From assembly GCA_934654475.1 (NCBI GenBank), contig CAKUFZ010000018.1, forward strand, positions 1 to 34,976: a DNA stretch of 34,976 bases. The letters run 5' to 3'. The translations under genes and the position numbers were made by a program. Numbering within the stretch: the stretch's first letter is position 1; the number at the start of each line of letters is the position of its first letter. This document shows positions 16,122 through 25,289 of this stretch, one piece after another. This DNA comes from an uncultured Coriobacteriales bacterium (GTDB lineage Bacteria > Actinomycetota > Coriobacteriia > Coriobacteriales > UMGS124). The notes beneath the pieces are model-generated. The model ran no database searches, was not told the DNA's origin, and saw only the letters and a program-made list of their open reading frames with translations.

Positions 16122-18067
16122 TCCTGCGCCTGGGCCATCTCTTCCACCTGGTCGCGCTCGCGTTCCCAAGCACGCAGGGTCTGCCAAATGCGTTCGGCCA
16201 CCTCGCGCGGCACGCCGGGGGTGGCCGCAATGTCGTCGACGCTTGCCGCGCGCAGGCGCTTCATGGAGCCGAACTCCTTCATGATCGCCTTCTTGCGCTT
16301 TTGGCCCACGCCTTCCACCTCGTCGAGGATGCCCACGGTCATGGCCTTGTCGCGCAGCTCGCGGTGGAACGTGATGGCAAAACGGTGCGACTCGTCGCGC
16401 ACCTGCTTCACGAGATACAGCGAGGCCGAACCGCTCGGCAGCACCACGGGGCCGTCTTCGGCCCAGGGCACGAAAAGCTCCTCGTCGGACTTGGCGAGAC
16501 CGGCCACGGGAATGTCGAGCCCAAGCTCAGCCAGCTGCTCCACGGCGGCCGTGAGCTGGGGCTTGCCACCGTCGACGATGAGCAGGTCGGGGCGCGAGCC
16601 AAAGCGCTCGTCGGCCATGCGCTCGGGCGAGTAGCGTCGACCCAGAACCTCGCGCATGCTCTCGAAGTCGTTCGCCTCGCCAAAATCCTGACGAATCTTG
16701 AAACGGCGATACTGATCCTTGTCGGCCTTGCCGTTGGTAAAGACGACCATCGAGGCCACATTGAAGCGGCCGTGGATGGTGGAGATGTCGAAGCACTCAA
16801 TGCGCAGGGGCGGCGCGGGAAGCGCAAGTGCGCTTTCGAGCTGCAGCAGCGCGTCGTTGGTGCGCTGGTCGGCATAGCTCGTGCGCACCATAAAGCGCAT
16901 GAGCGTATGGCGAGCGTTGGTCTGCGCCAAATCGAGCAGCTTCTTCTTTTCGCCGCGCTTGGGCACATGGATGGACACCTTGCGAGGGCGCCCTTCCGCC
17001 AGCCAAGACTCCAGCAGCTCGGTATCGTCGGGCAGCTCGCAGGGGATGCACACCTCGTCGGGCACGTCGGCACCGGAGGAGTAATAGCGCTTGAGAAAGC
17101 CTGCGACAAGCTCCTCCTCCCCCACGTCGAGCCCCTTGTCAAGCACAAACTCGCAGCTACGGCGCGTGCGGCCCTCACGGACGGCGAACACCTGCACGCC
17201 CGCGATGGTCTCCTCGCGATAGAAGCCGATGACGTCCATGTCGATGGCCGAGGAGAACACGACCTGCTGGCGCTCCCCCACGTGCTTGAGGGCGGCGAGC
17301 CTGTCGCGGCAGCGGGCGGCCTTCTCGAAGTCGAGCTCGGCGGCCGCCTCGCGCATCTGATCGGTCAGCTGTTCCTCGAACTCGGCATGGTGGCCGGACA
17401 GGAACCGCTCCACGGCGGCGACGTTCTTCTTGTAGTCGGCCTCGGTGCAGGAGCCCGCGCACACGCCCGGGCCCAACCCCACGCTTGAGTCGAAGCAGGG
17501 CCTGCCCTTCTGGGCAATGAGCAAAGGCGCGGTTGCCACCTGCTCGGGATGGGCGTCGAGCAGGCGCTTGACGCGGCGCCATTCCGGGCATGTGGCCTGG
17601 CAGATGGGCACGACCTTGCGGCACATGTCAATGGTCTCGCGCGCCGCGCGGGAGTTCGTGTAAGGGCCGAAGTAGCGCGTGTCGCTGCGATGCTTCTCGC
17701 GCGTGAACTTGATGGCCGGGTAGATGTCGCCCTCGGTGAGCGCGATGTAGGGGTAGCTCTTGTCGTCGCGGAAGTCCACGTTGAAGGGCGGGTCGTACTG
17801 GCGGATGAGGTTCATCTCCAGCACGAGCGCCTCGTGCTCGCTGTTGACGACCACATACTCGAAGCTGCGGGCCTGCTCCATGAGCAGCGGGATCTTGAAG
17901 CGGCTGTCCTGCAGCGAGGTGTACTGGCGCATGCGCGAGCGCAGGTTCTTGGCCTTGCCCACGTAGAGGACCTTGCCGTCCTCGCCTTTCCAGATATAGC
18001 AGCCGGGGCTGGTGGGAACGAGCGCCACCTGCTCGGCGATGCTGAGGCCCGAGTCTTCTACCTGCAT
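16118..18067 (-). CDS. uvrC: UvrABC nucleotide excision repair subunit C
   Basis: A 649-residue repair nuclease that cuts DNA on both sides of a lesion after UvrAB loading. The N-terminal GIY-YIG-like domain reads PGCYIWKGEDGKVLYVGKAK (21-40). A Cys cluster (Cys156, Cys191, Cys203, Cys207) fits the Fe-S site, with an insertion between the first two. A UVR helix pair lies at about 228-262, the RNase H-like nuclease domain includes LIVDGGKPQL, and C-terminal helix-hairpin-helix motifs include GVGQKRKK and AATPGVPR. The ribosome site is weak, and the gene starts 6 bases after the ATP-grasp gene, suggesting coupled translation. Its stop overlaps that of the convergent LRR gene. Confidence 0.96.
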   Translation of the reverse strand: MQVEDSGLSIAEQVALVPTSPGCYIWKGEDGKVLYVGKAKNLRSRMRQYTSLQDSRFKIPLLMEQARSFEYVVVNSEHEALVLEMNLIRQYDPPFNVDFRDDKSYPYIALTEGDIYPAIKFTREKHRSDTRYFGPYTNSRAARETIDMCRKVVPICQATCPEWRRVKRLLDAHPEQVATAPLLIAQKGRPCFDSSVGLGPGVCAGSCTEADYKKNVAAVERFLSGHHAEFEEQLTDQMREAAAELDFEKAARCRDRLAALKHVGERQQVVFSSAIDMDVIGFYREETIAGVQVFAVREGRTRRSCEFVLDKGLDVGEEELVAGFLKRYYSSGADVPDEVCIPCELPDDTELLESWLAEGRPRKVSIHVPKRGEKKKLLDLAQTNARHTLMRFMVRTSYADQRTNDALLQLESALALPAPPLRIECFDISTIHGRFNVASMVVFTNGKADKDQYRRFKIRQDFGEANDFESMREVLGRRYSPERMADERFGSRPDLLIVDGGKPQLTAAVEQLAELGLDIPVAGLAKSDEELFVPWAEDGPVVLPSGSASLYLVKQVRDESHRFAITFHRELRDKAMTVGILDEVEGVGQKRKKAIMKEFGSMKRLRAASVDDIAATPGVPREVAERIWQTLRAWERERDQVEEMAQAQD

Positions 18068-18073
18068 ATTCGC

Positions 18074-19348
18074 TTAACCGCGCGCCTTCTCCACGTCCCA
18101 CACCCAGCGCTTGAACTTGCGGATCTGGTTGAGGTACTGGATGCGGGCCCACATGTTGTGCGCAAGGGTGTCGGCCTTGTAGAACGAGGGGTTCATGGCG
18201 CGGCCCTGCGCGTAGAGGGCCAGGGCCTTGTCGCGGGCCTGCTCGTCCTTCACCGTCTTCTTCACGACCTTCTTGGGCACCACGGTGAAAAGGCCCTCGT
18301 CGCAGGCCACGCGCGTCTCGGTGGGACAGGCGAGCACGAACTCATCGACGATGAGCTTGACGATGTTGGCGCCGCCGATCTGCATATATATAGTGTTGCG
18401 GCCCGGGCGCGTGTTGATCTCGAAGAAGCGGTAGGAGTTGTCGCGCGGGTCGTACTTCACGTCGAAGTTGGAGAAGCCGCGATAGCCCACATGCTTGAGG
18501 AACTTCGCGGCCTGGGAGGCAATCTCGTCGTTGCGGTCGAGCATGATGCACACGGGGTTGCCGATGGCGGTGGGCACATGGTCCTCAAGCAGCACACGGC
18601 CCGTCGACCACACGCGGACGTTGCCGTCTTTGTCGGAGAAGCACGTGATGGTGCGCAGGCCGTCGTCGGCGCCGGGGATGAGGTCCTGCACGATGAGCTC
18701 CTTGTCATAGGGGCTCGCCTGCAGGTCGTTGAAGAGCTTCGTGAGCTCCTCGGGGCGCTCGATGGTGTAGATCTTCTTCTGGTTGGGGATGTTGGCGTAG
18801 TGGTAGCGCGCCGAGTTCGACGGCTTGGCGATGAGCGGGTAGCGGAACTGCTTCACCGGGATCTTCGCCTTGGTGTCGGAGCAGTCGTACACCCACGTCT
18901 TGGGGTACGGCACGCCGATCTCCTCGCAGATGGCGTAGAAGCGCTCCTTCTGCGTGATCTCGTCGAGCAGGGGGAAATCGATGTAGGGCACCACATACCA
19001 CTGCTCGAGCTCGGCCTTGTGCTGCGAGAGGGTGCGCACATACCAGTCGGACGCGCAGGAGAGCACAAGGCCCACCTTGCCCTGGGCGGCAATCTTGGCG
19101 CCCTGCTCGCGCAGGGCCTGCATGAGGTTGTCGCCCTGGTCGATGTCGGGCACGATCACGTTGGAGCACAGGCGGCTCGTCGAGATCTGCTTGATCTCGA
19201 GGCCCGTGAGCACGATGGGCTCGATGCCGTAGGTCTCATGGAAGCAGCGCACCCAAGTGTAGGCAAGCAGGTCACCACCGATAACGACGGGCTGCAGGTA
19301 GGACTTGAGGTCGGCTTCGCTTTTGATGGCATCGAGGTTATGAGGCAT
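18074..19348 (-). CDS. ATP-grasp carboxylate-amine ligase, D-aspartate ligase-like
   Basis: A 424-residue ATP-grasp enzyme. An N-terminal pre-ATP-grasp region (GGDLLAYTWVRCFHETYGI), a central nucleotide-binding part (YPLIAKPSNSARY) and the metal motif FEINTRPGRNT support the fold. YVVPYIDFPLLDEITQKERF resembles remembered D-aspartate ligases that add D-Asp to the side chain of lipid-linked peptidoglycan precursors in enterococci. If so, it shapes the cell-wall cross-bridge. This is family inference; other amino-acid ligases are possible. It probably shares a transcript with uvrC. A weak AAAGG site precedes the ATG. Confidence 0.8.
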   Translation of the reverse strand: MPHNLDAIKSEADLKSYLQPVVIGGDLLAYTWVRCFHETYGIEPIVLTGLEIKQISTSRLCSNVIVPDIDQGDNLMQALREQGAKIAAQGKVGLVLSCASDWYVRTLSQHKAELEQWYVVPYIDFPLLDEITQKERFYAICEEIGVPYPKTWVYDCSDTKAKIPVKQFRYPLIAKPSNSARYHYANIPNQKKIYTIERPEELTKLFNDLQASPYDKELIVQDLIPGADDGLRTITCFSDKDGNVRVWSTGRVLLEDHVPTAIGNPVCIMLDRNDEIASQAAKFLKHVGYRGFSNFDVKYDPRDNSYRFFEINTRPGRNTIYMQIGGANIVKLIVDEFVLACPTETRVACDEGLFTVVPKKVVKKTVKDEQARDKALALYAQGRAMNPSFYKADTLAHNMWARIQYLNQIRKFKRWVWDVEKARG

Positions 19349-19464
19349 GGGTGCGGCCTTTCGGTTTCGTTACATAATCTGGAATAGACCGAGCTTTGAG
19401 AGCAGGTGAAAAGCGCGGGGCGGCGCAGGCATCAGTGATACCCACGTCGCTCCGCTGTGTCTCG

Positions 19465-20775
19465 CTATTCGCCGATGACGTCGACAAGCTTGCCGTCGAG
19501 GATGTTGTTCATGTTCTTGACGGCGCAGAAGTTGCCGCACATCGAGCAGGTGTCCTCGGCCTCGGGCGCGGCCTCGGCGCGGTAGCGGCGAGCCTTCTCG
19601 GGGTCGATGGCCAGGTCGAACATGGCCTCCCAGTCAAGGGCCTTGCGAGCGTGGGCCATCTTGTCATCCCAGTCGCGCGCGCCCGGCAGGCCCTTGGCGA
19701 TGTCGGCGGCATGCGCGGCGATCTTGAAGGCGACGATGCCCTCGCGCACGTCGTTGGCATCGGGCAGGCGCAGGTGCTCGGCGGGCGTCACATAGCACAG
19801 GAAGCTTGCACCCTTGCTGGCGGCAAGCGTGCCGCCGATGGCGGCCGTGATGTGGTCGTAGCCGGGGGCGACGTCGGTTACGAGCGGGCCGAGCACGTAG
19901 TAGGGAGCCTTGTGGCAGATAGTCTGCTGCATCTTCATCTGGGCCTCTACCTGGTCGAGCGCCACGTGGCCCGGACCCTCGATGATGACCTGCACGCCCT
20001 TGTCCCAAGCGCGCAGGGCCAGCTCGCCCAGATTCACAAGCTCGTCGATCTGCACGGCGTCGCCAGCGTCGGCCAGACATCCCGGGCGGCAGGAGTCACC
20101 CAGCGAGATGGTGACGTCGTGGGCGCGGCAGATCTCGAGCACCTCGTCGAAGTGCTCGTAGAAGGGGTTCTCCTGGCCCGTCATCTCCATCCAGGCAAAC
20201 ATGAGGGCACCGCCGCGCGACACGATGTTCATCTCGCGGTGGTTCACCTTGAGGCGCTGTACGATGGCGCGGGTGAGGCCGCAGTGAAGCGTAACGAAAT
20301 CAACGCCGTCCTCGGCATGCATGCGCACGACATCGAGCCACTCCTGGGCCGTGATGTCACGCAGGGCCTTGCCGTAGTAGACGACGGCGTCGTAGATGGG
20401 CACCGTGCCGATGATGGCGGGACACTCGGAGGTGAGCTTGCGGCGGAAGGCGCGCGTGTCACCGTAGGTGGACAGGTCCATGATGGACTCGGCGCCCAGG
20501 CGCACGGCGTCCGTGACCTTCTCCATCTCCATGTCCAGGTCGCTCCAGTCGCGGCTGGTGCCCAGGTTCACGTTGATCTTGGTGCGCAGGGCAAAGCCGA
20601 TGCCGAAGGGCGTGAGGCACGTGTGGTGCACGTTGGCCGGGATGGCAACCTCGCCCTTGGCCACGAGCTCGCGCAGGTGCTCGGGGTCCATGTGCTCCTC
20701 TTGGGCGACATGGGCCATCTGCGGGGTCACAATGCCCTGACGGGCGGCTTCAAGCTGAGTGGCATACGACGGCAT
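19465..20775 (-). CDS. thiC: Phosphomethylpyrimidine synthase ThiC
   Basis: A 436-residue radical-SAM enzyme that makes hydroxymethylpyrimidine phosphate for thiamine from aminoimidazole ribotide. The short length lacks the extra N-terminal domain of enteric ThiC. Conserved stretches include NVNLGTSRDW, the EGPGHVALDQV region and GPLVTDVAPGYDHI. The Fe-S motif near the C-terminus is CSMCGNFC, with three residues between the last two Cys rather than the four of the long form. AAGGAGG lies five bases before the ATG. No other thiamine gene is near and no TPP riboswitch is visible upstream, where a GATAAT -10-like element occurs near 20817. Confidence 0.95.
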   Translation of the reverse strand: MPSYATQLEAARQGIVTPQMAHVAQEEHMDPEHLRELVAKGEVAIPANVHHTCLTPFGIGFALRTKINVNLGTSRDWSDLDMEMEKVTDAVRLGAESIMDLSTYGDTRAFRRKLTSECPAIIGTVPIYDAVVYYGKALRDITAQEWLDVVRMHAEDGVDFVTLHCGLTRAIVQRLKVNHREMNIVSRGGALMFAWMEMTGQENPFYEHFDEVLEICRAHDVTISLGDSCRPGCLADAGDAVQIDELVNLGELALRAWDKGVQVIIEGPGHVALDQVEAQMKMQQTICHKAPYYVLGPLVTDVAPGYDHITAAIGGTLAASKGASFLCYVTPAEHLRLPDANDVREGIVAFKIAAHAADIAKGLPGARDWDDKMAHARKALDWEAMFDLAIDPEKARRYRAEAAPEAEDTCSMCGNFCAVKNMNNILDGKLVDVIGE

Positions 20776-20928
20776 AAAGGCCTCCTTCGGCGTGCGTGCG
20801 TTGGTCAAACATTGGATTATCTCACGCCTGCCCCACAGGAACCACCGGGCGAAAAGAAACCACGGGAGGAGAAGGCGCGACCACAGCCCAGCGCTCCATG
20901 ATCCCTTTGATTCGCTCGGGGTAATGTG

Positions 20929-23900
20929 CTATAGGCCCTCGCCATTCCTCAGGCCGTTGTACAGGTCATCCACAAGCAAGTGGACCAAGTCCTTGCGCAC
21001 CTCTCGGTGATTGAGCAAGAAGTTATAGAACTCCTGGTTCCGGTCATAGTTCTCGACAAGGGCCTCTTCGGTTTGGTCATCCACCGTATTGGTGAAGTCA
21101 CGCTTGCTGTTGGCCTGGGCGCTGCGTTTAATACGCTCATTGGACTTGAGCGTACCGCGCAGGGACAACAGCGAGCTCGCCGCCACGTCGCTATCAAAGT
21201 TAGTACCATAGTGAGCATTCCAATCGGCAATAATCTTGGAGAGTGTCTCGAGGGCGTCCTTGGTAAGACCCATCCCTATACCACGTGCAATGCTGACCTC
21301 GGGCGAAGCCTTGAGGTCTCCCCCGATATGCTCGTCCACCTTGTTCACCTGAAAATCTGTGAACTCGACCTTGTCGCTAATGTCTATGCCCGACTCATGG
21401 CGACCGGCCTTCGCAATCTCTCGGATAAGGCATTGGCAGAAGCGGTACTCCATGTGCAGGTACTCATCAGTGAAGGGCGCGGCCATGATGAGGAAGGCGT
21501 ATTGGTGGATGAAATGCCGTATGACCCTGCGGGCTTTGTCCGCCTCGTCCTCGTCCATGCCTTTAATAATTGCAGCAGCTGTCCCGAGCAGCCCCCACAT
21601 GCGCTCTTTGTCCCTTGATGTCTGCTTCTCCTTTGCAAGCAGCTTATAAAACGCACGCACGTCATCGGCGTCAAGGACGTTCAGTTCCTCCAGGTGGCGC
21701 TCTGTCTCTTTGAGGTCGGAATACGTAAGTGGGTTCTCTAACACGGTGTTCTCATAGTACGGCGCAAACGCTGCGGCAATGTCTTCATAGGAATTGACGA
21801 AATCAAGCACATAGGGACGCTTCTCATAGGGAGGGCAGATGCGATTAAGCCGCGAGAGCGTCTGCACGGCGGAAAGCCTATGGAGTTTCTTGGCGACGTA
21901 CATTGCCGAAAGGAGCGGCTCGTCGAAGCCCGTCTGGTACTTGTCGGCCACAATGAGGATGCGATACCCGTCCTCGTGAAACAGGTCGGGCAGTCTGCTC
22001 TCGGCAAGCCCACCATTCATACCCACCTCGGTGTACTTCTCACCGTCTACGATGACCTCGCCCGAGAAGGCGACGAGTGCTTGGACGTGGCCCAGTTTGC
22101 CCATGTTCTCGTGGCGCAGCTCTTCATAGGCCAAGCGATACCGCACGGCCGCTTCGCGGCTGGACGTGACAATCATGGCCTTTGCGCGGCCGCCGAGGTC
22201 GCCACGCACCTTCTCAGTAAAGTGGTTAACCATAACACGCAAGTTCCCCTTGACGGTGCCATCGTTTGTGGCAATGAGATGCGCAAGCTGGCGCTTGGCA
22301 GCCGCCGACTCTAGCTCCGGGTCATCCGGGATGGATTTGACAACTTTGCAAAACGAGTCATATGTGGTGTAGTTGGACGTGACGTCGAGGATGAACCCCT
22401 CCTCAATGGCCTGGCGCATAGAATAGAGGTCGAACGCCTCCTTCTGGCCTTGGTCGTTGAGCGTGCCAAACATGTCAAGCGTGCGTCCCGTAGGTGTGGC
22501 CGTAAAACCAATGACGGTGACGTTGCGCTGACGGCCCGAACGGGCGATGTCGCTGGAAATTACCTCTGATACCCGGTCGATCGCCGACGGATCCTGCACG
22601 TCGATGTCGGAAAGCACCCCGTTGACGGCCGCCATGGTCTCACCCGAGGTTGAGCCGTGCGCTTCGTCGATGAGCACGGCAAAATGCGAGCCCATACCGT
22701 CAAAGATGCCCTGCTCAAGGTTCAGAAACGTGGCCATGGTGCACACAACGATGCGGTAGCCGCCCTTGAGCGCGCGGGCAAGCTTGCCCGACTTGCTGGT
22801 CTCCCCGTGCTCGTCGGCCATGCCGTCAGAGTCGATGACCTTGACGGTGCCCGAAACCTTGGCCATGTCCTGCACCGCCGCCTGAAGCTGACGATCGACC
22901 ACGATGCGGTCGGTGACAATGAGCACCTTGTTGAAGAGCAGGTCGTCCTCGCCCTGGGCATAAAGCCCCGCAAGCTTGTGGGCAAGCCAGCAGATGGTGT
23001 TGGTTTTTCCCGAACCCGCGCTGTGCTCCACGAGGTAGTTGCGCATCGTTTTGTTCCTGCGGATATCCTCGGCGATGCGGGTCACGGCACGATACTGCTG
23101 GAAGCGTGGGAAGATTGGCCTCTCATCCTTCTTCTTGTTGGTCTTGCGATCACGCGCGTAATAGACGAAGTCGTAGATAAGAGAGAAGACGACGCCCTTG
23201 GTGAGGACGTGCTCCCACATGTAGGCCGTGGCGACGCCATCGTAGCAAACGGGGTTGCCGGCACGCGTCTCATGCGAAGCTCCCTCAACCCGCACGCCCC
23301 TGTTGAACGGCAGAAACTTTGACGCCGCGCCTTTGAGCTGCGCGCACACCCAGACCTCGTGCAGGTCCATGGCAAAATGCGCAAGCGCCCCCACCTTGGG
23401 CATGAGCAGGCGCGTCTTGCAATCGCGCTCAAACTTGTACTGCTTGATGGCGTCGCGGTAGTCCCACCCCGTACCCGAAGACTCACACTTGAGCTCGATG
23501 GTGAAGATTGCCAGGCCGTTTAAGAAGATGACGAGGTCGATGCGCTCGTCTTCTTTGTGATAGACCTCATCCATGACAGAGAGCACGTTCTCATCGAAAA
23601 GAGCTTCCGCCTTATGGTCAAAGCCCGCCGAAGGACGTGGGTAGACAAGGCTGAGCTCGATTCCCGCATCAAACGGCACGCCGTTCCAAATTACGTTCAC
23701 GAGGCCACGGTCGGCAATGGCGTTGCAAATCTTCGCCAGGATGGTCTCACGCGAGCCGCCGTTGTACAGGGCGTGGAGCTTGGCCATCTCTTCAGGCTGG
23801 GTGCATTCGAGAAAGGCAAAGAGCACGTCCGGGTCCATAGCACGCACAGGGTCGTAGCAGGCAGTATTGCGGTAAACATAGCCGTTCTCTTCGACCAGGT

Positions 23901-23997
23901 GGCCGATAATGAGGTTTTGGAACGCGCGCTCCGTGAGAACGTTCTTGCCAATAGGAGGCACCTTGATATGCCTTGTGGCTTCAATTTCATACCCCAT
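20929..23997 (-). CDS. hsdR: Type I restriction enzyme, endonuclease/translocase subunit HsdR
   Basis: A 1022-residue motor and nuclease subunit. The N-terminal PD-(D/E)xK nuclease has Asp154, Glu168 and Lys170 (RIDLV...ELK). The superfamily 2 helicase motifs follow: AGSGKT (327-332), LIDEAH (442-447), FTATPTG (498-504) and QTLSRLNR in the second RecA lobe. The C-terminal part is helical and would join the HsdM/HsdS core. It starts 2 bases after hsdS with GGAGG upstream, making hsdM-hsdS-hsdR one operon. The complex cuts DNA lacking the host methylation after translocation. All catalytic residues looked for are present, so it is probably active. Confidence 0.96.
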   Translation of the reverse strand: MGYEIEATRHIKVPPIGKNVLTERAFQNLIIGHLVEENGYVYRNTACYDPVRAMDPDVLFAFLECTQPEEMAKLHALYNGGSRETILAKICNAIADRGLVNVIWNGVPFDAGIELSLVYPRPSAGFDHKAEALFDENVLSVMDEVYHKEDERIDLVIFLNGLAIFTIELKCESSGTGWDYRDAIKQYKFERDCKTRLLMPKVGALAHFAMDLHEVWVCAQLKGAASKFLPFNRGVRVEGASHETRAGNPVCYDGVATAYMWEHVLTKGVVFSLIYDFVYYARDRKTNKKKDERPIFPRFQQYRAVTRIAEDIRRNKTMRNYLVEHSAGSGKTNTICWLAHKLAGLYAQGEDDLLFNKVLIVTDRIVVDRQLQAAVQDMAKVSGTVKVIDSDGMADEHGETSKSGKLARALKGGYRIVVCTMATFLNLEQGIFDGMGSHFAVLIDEAHGSTSGETMAAVNGVLSDIDVQDPSAIDRVSEVISSDIARSGRQRNVTVIGFTATPTGRTLDMFGTLNDQGQKEAFDLYSMRQAIEEGFILDVTSNYTTYDSFCKVVKSIPDDPELESAAAKRQLAHLIATNDGTVKGNLRVMVNHFTEKVRGDLGGRAKAMIVTSSREAAVRYRLAYEELRHENMGKLGHVQALVAFSGEVIVDGEKYTEVGMNGGLAESRLPDLFHEDGYRILIVADKYQTGFDEPLLSAMYVAKKLHRLSAVQTLSRLNRICPPYEKRPYVLDFVNSYEDIAAAFAPYYENTVLENPLTYSDLKETERHLEELNVLDADDVRAFYKLLAKEKQTSRDKERMWGLLGTAAAIIKGMDEDEADKARRVIRHFIHQYAFLIMAAPFTDEYLHMEYRFCQCLIREIAKAGRHESGIDISDKVEFTDFQVNKVDEHIGGDLKASPEVSIARGIGMGLTKDALETLSKIIADWNAHYGTNFDSDVAASSLLSLRGTLKSNERIKRSAQANSKRDFTNTVDDQTEEALVENYDRNQEFYNFLLNHREVRKDLVHLLVDDLYNGLRNGEGL

Positions 23998-23999
23998 AG

Positions 24000-25289
24000 C
24001 TAATCCTCCTCCCCTACGCGGCGCTTGCCCGTGACGTACTCGTAGATGAGCGATTGCCGACGACGTTTGAGGATATCGAGCTGTTTGCGCTTGGTATCAA
24101 GGATGGCGTCGATAACTGAGGTGCGAGCGTCGAGGTAGTCGGCAATCAACCGTTGTTCATCAAGCGGCGGCAATAGAACGGGAACCCGTTTGAGCAATTG
24201 CTGGCCGAGCGATGCACGAGTAACAATGACCATTTCCTTAGCAAAGAATTCGCGGAGATGCACAGACCTAAAGTAATAGGAACCGAATCGAGAATCTAAA
24301 TCTCCGCCTTTGGGTCGAAATCTGACCAGGAACCCAGCGAAGGTCGCGTTTTCGATAACTTGCATACAAGTTGCCGCAAAACCAACTTCTTCGATAGTTT
24401 CTGATGTTCGAGTAAAGAAGACATCGCCACTTTGAACCGAGTAGCGGTGCCATTCATCGCTATTGCTTTCGACTAACCCCAAAACCACCTTGGGCAGGAT
24501 CCGATTTTTGTAAACGTCTCCATAGCTAACAAAGGGGTATCCCGATCCGAACGAACCTCCATCCTTGCTGATGCCATTTTGAAAGCCGCCCAGATACCCA
24601 AGCGGAACTATGCGCCACCCCTCGGGAATCTCGCCAATCCACTCAACCCCACTGGGTTTGGTAGGAACAGACGGGTCAAGACCACGGGTCACAGCTTCAT
24701 GGATAACGGAGGCACGATAACACTCAAGAACCGAAAGCTGTCCCTCAAGAGTGCGCATTGCCTCGTCAATAACGCGGCATTCTTTATCGAGAAACATCGC
24801 GATAACTCGCTGCTCCTCAATAGGGGGAATAGGAACAAAGAGAGAGCCGAGTTGGGACCAACTTGTACGCGGCATCTTTACGCCATACGTCATTGAGTCT
24901 ATGGTATCTATAAGACCTCGATTAATCAGCAACCAAAAGAGATAATCCCTATCATGATGAACAGGTTGAATAGGAAGTAGCTCTGTAGAACACTGTCCGT
25001 CGCAATCAGGGCGAACGACTTTGGCAAGGTATGGGCGGAGCTTACCAAAGAGCACATCATTCGACGAATAAGTTGCGACTGTGGAATCAACCTCGTCAAC
25101 TTCTGAAAGATTAGTTAGTTCGCCCGTCCACGAAACGACATTTTCAAGTGCAAGATAAGGTTGCTCCGCATCAAATTGACTTGTCGCGCTGTCCTGACGA
25201 TCACAAAAGCGAAGCGGCACGCAGCTATTCCACTCTTCGGGAATCTCGCCAATCCATTCAACCCCGCTGTCCTTCATGGCCCCCATCAC
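24000..25289 (-). CDS. hsdS: Type I restriction-modification specificity subunit HsdS
   Basis: A 429-residue DNA-recognition subunit with two half-repeats. Each begins with a copy of SGVEWIGEIPE (8-18 and 213-223), continues with a variable target-recognition domain and ends with a conserved helix entry (PIPPIEEQ near 153, LPPLDEQR near 373). The recognition domains are visibly richer in A/T than neighbours, as is usual for exchanged specificity domains. The GTG at 25289 overlaps the hsdM stop (GTGA) with AAGGAG eight bases upstream; an ATG three bases later is an equal alternative. It fixes the bipartite target of both methylation and cutting. Confidence 0.94.
   Translation of the reverse strand: MMGAMKDSGVEWIGEIPEEWNSCVPLRFCDRQDSATSQFDAEQPYLALENVVSWTGELTNLSEVDEVDSTVATYSSNDVLFGKLRPYLAKVVRPDCDGQCSTELLPIQPVHHDRDYLFWLLINRGLIDTIDSMTYGVKMPRTSWSQLGSLFVPIPPIEEQRVIAMFLDKECRVIDEAMRTLEGQLSVLECYRASVIHEAVTRGLDPSVPTKPSGVEWIGEIPEGWRIVPLGYLGGFQNGISKDGGSFGSGYPFVSYGDVYKNRILPKVVLGLVESNSDEWHRYSVQSGDVFFTRTSETIEEVGFAATCMQVIENATFAGFLVRFRPKGGDLDSRFGSYYFRSVHLREFFAKEMVIVTRASLGQQLLKRVPVLLPPLDEQRLIADYLDARTSVIDAILDTKRKQLDILKRRRQSLIYEYVTGKRRVGEED
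24622..24653. repeat. Direct repeat in hsdS, copy A
   Basis: A 32-base stretch coding for the EWIGEIPE region of the second half of hsdS. It matches the stretch at 25237-25268 with two mismatches by eye, about 615 bases apart. Such copies can support recombination between specificity halves. Confidence 0.8.
25237..25268. repeat. Direct repeat in hsdS, copy B
   Basis: Partner of the repeat at 24622-24653, at the start of the first half of hsdS. The two copies bracket one full target-recognition domain, so recombination between them would delete or swap it. Confidence 0.8.

Noticed and set aside
17549..19387. A plus-strand open frame of 612 codons
   Set aside because: Antisense to uvrC and the ATP-grasp gene, both of which have intact catalytic motifs on the minus strand.
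20776..20928. TPP riboswitch upstream of thiC
   Set aside because: No CTGAGA-type or ACC-GATCTGG-type core could be found on the minus strand; only a -10-like GATAAT is seen.
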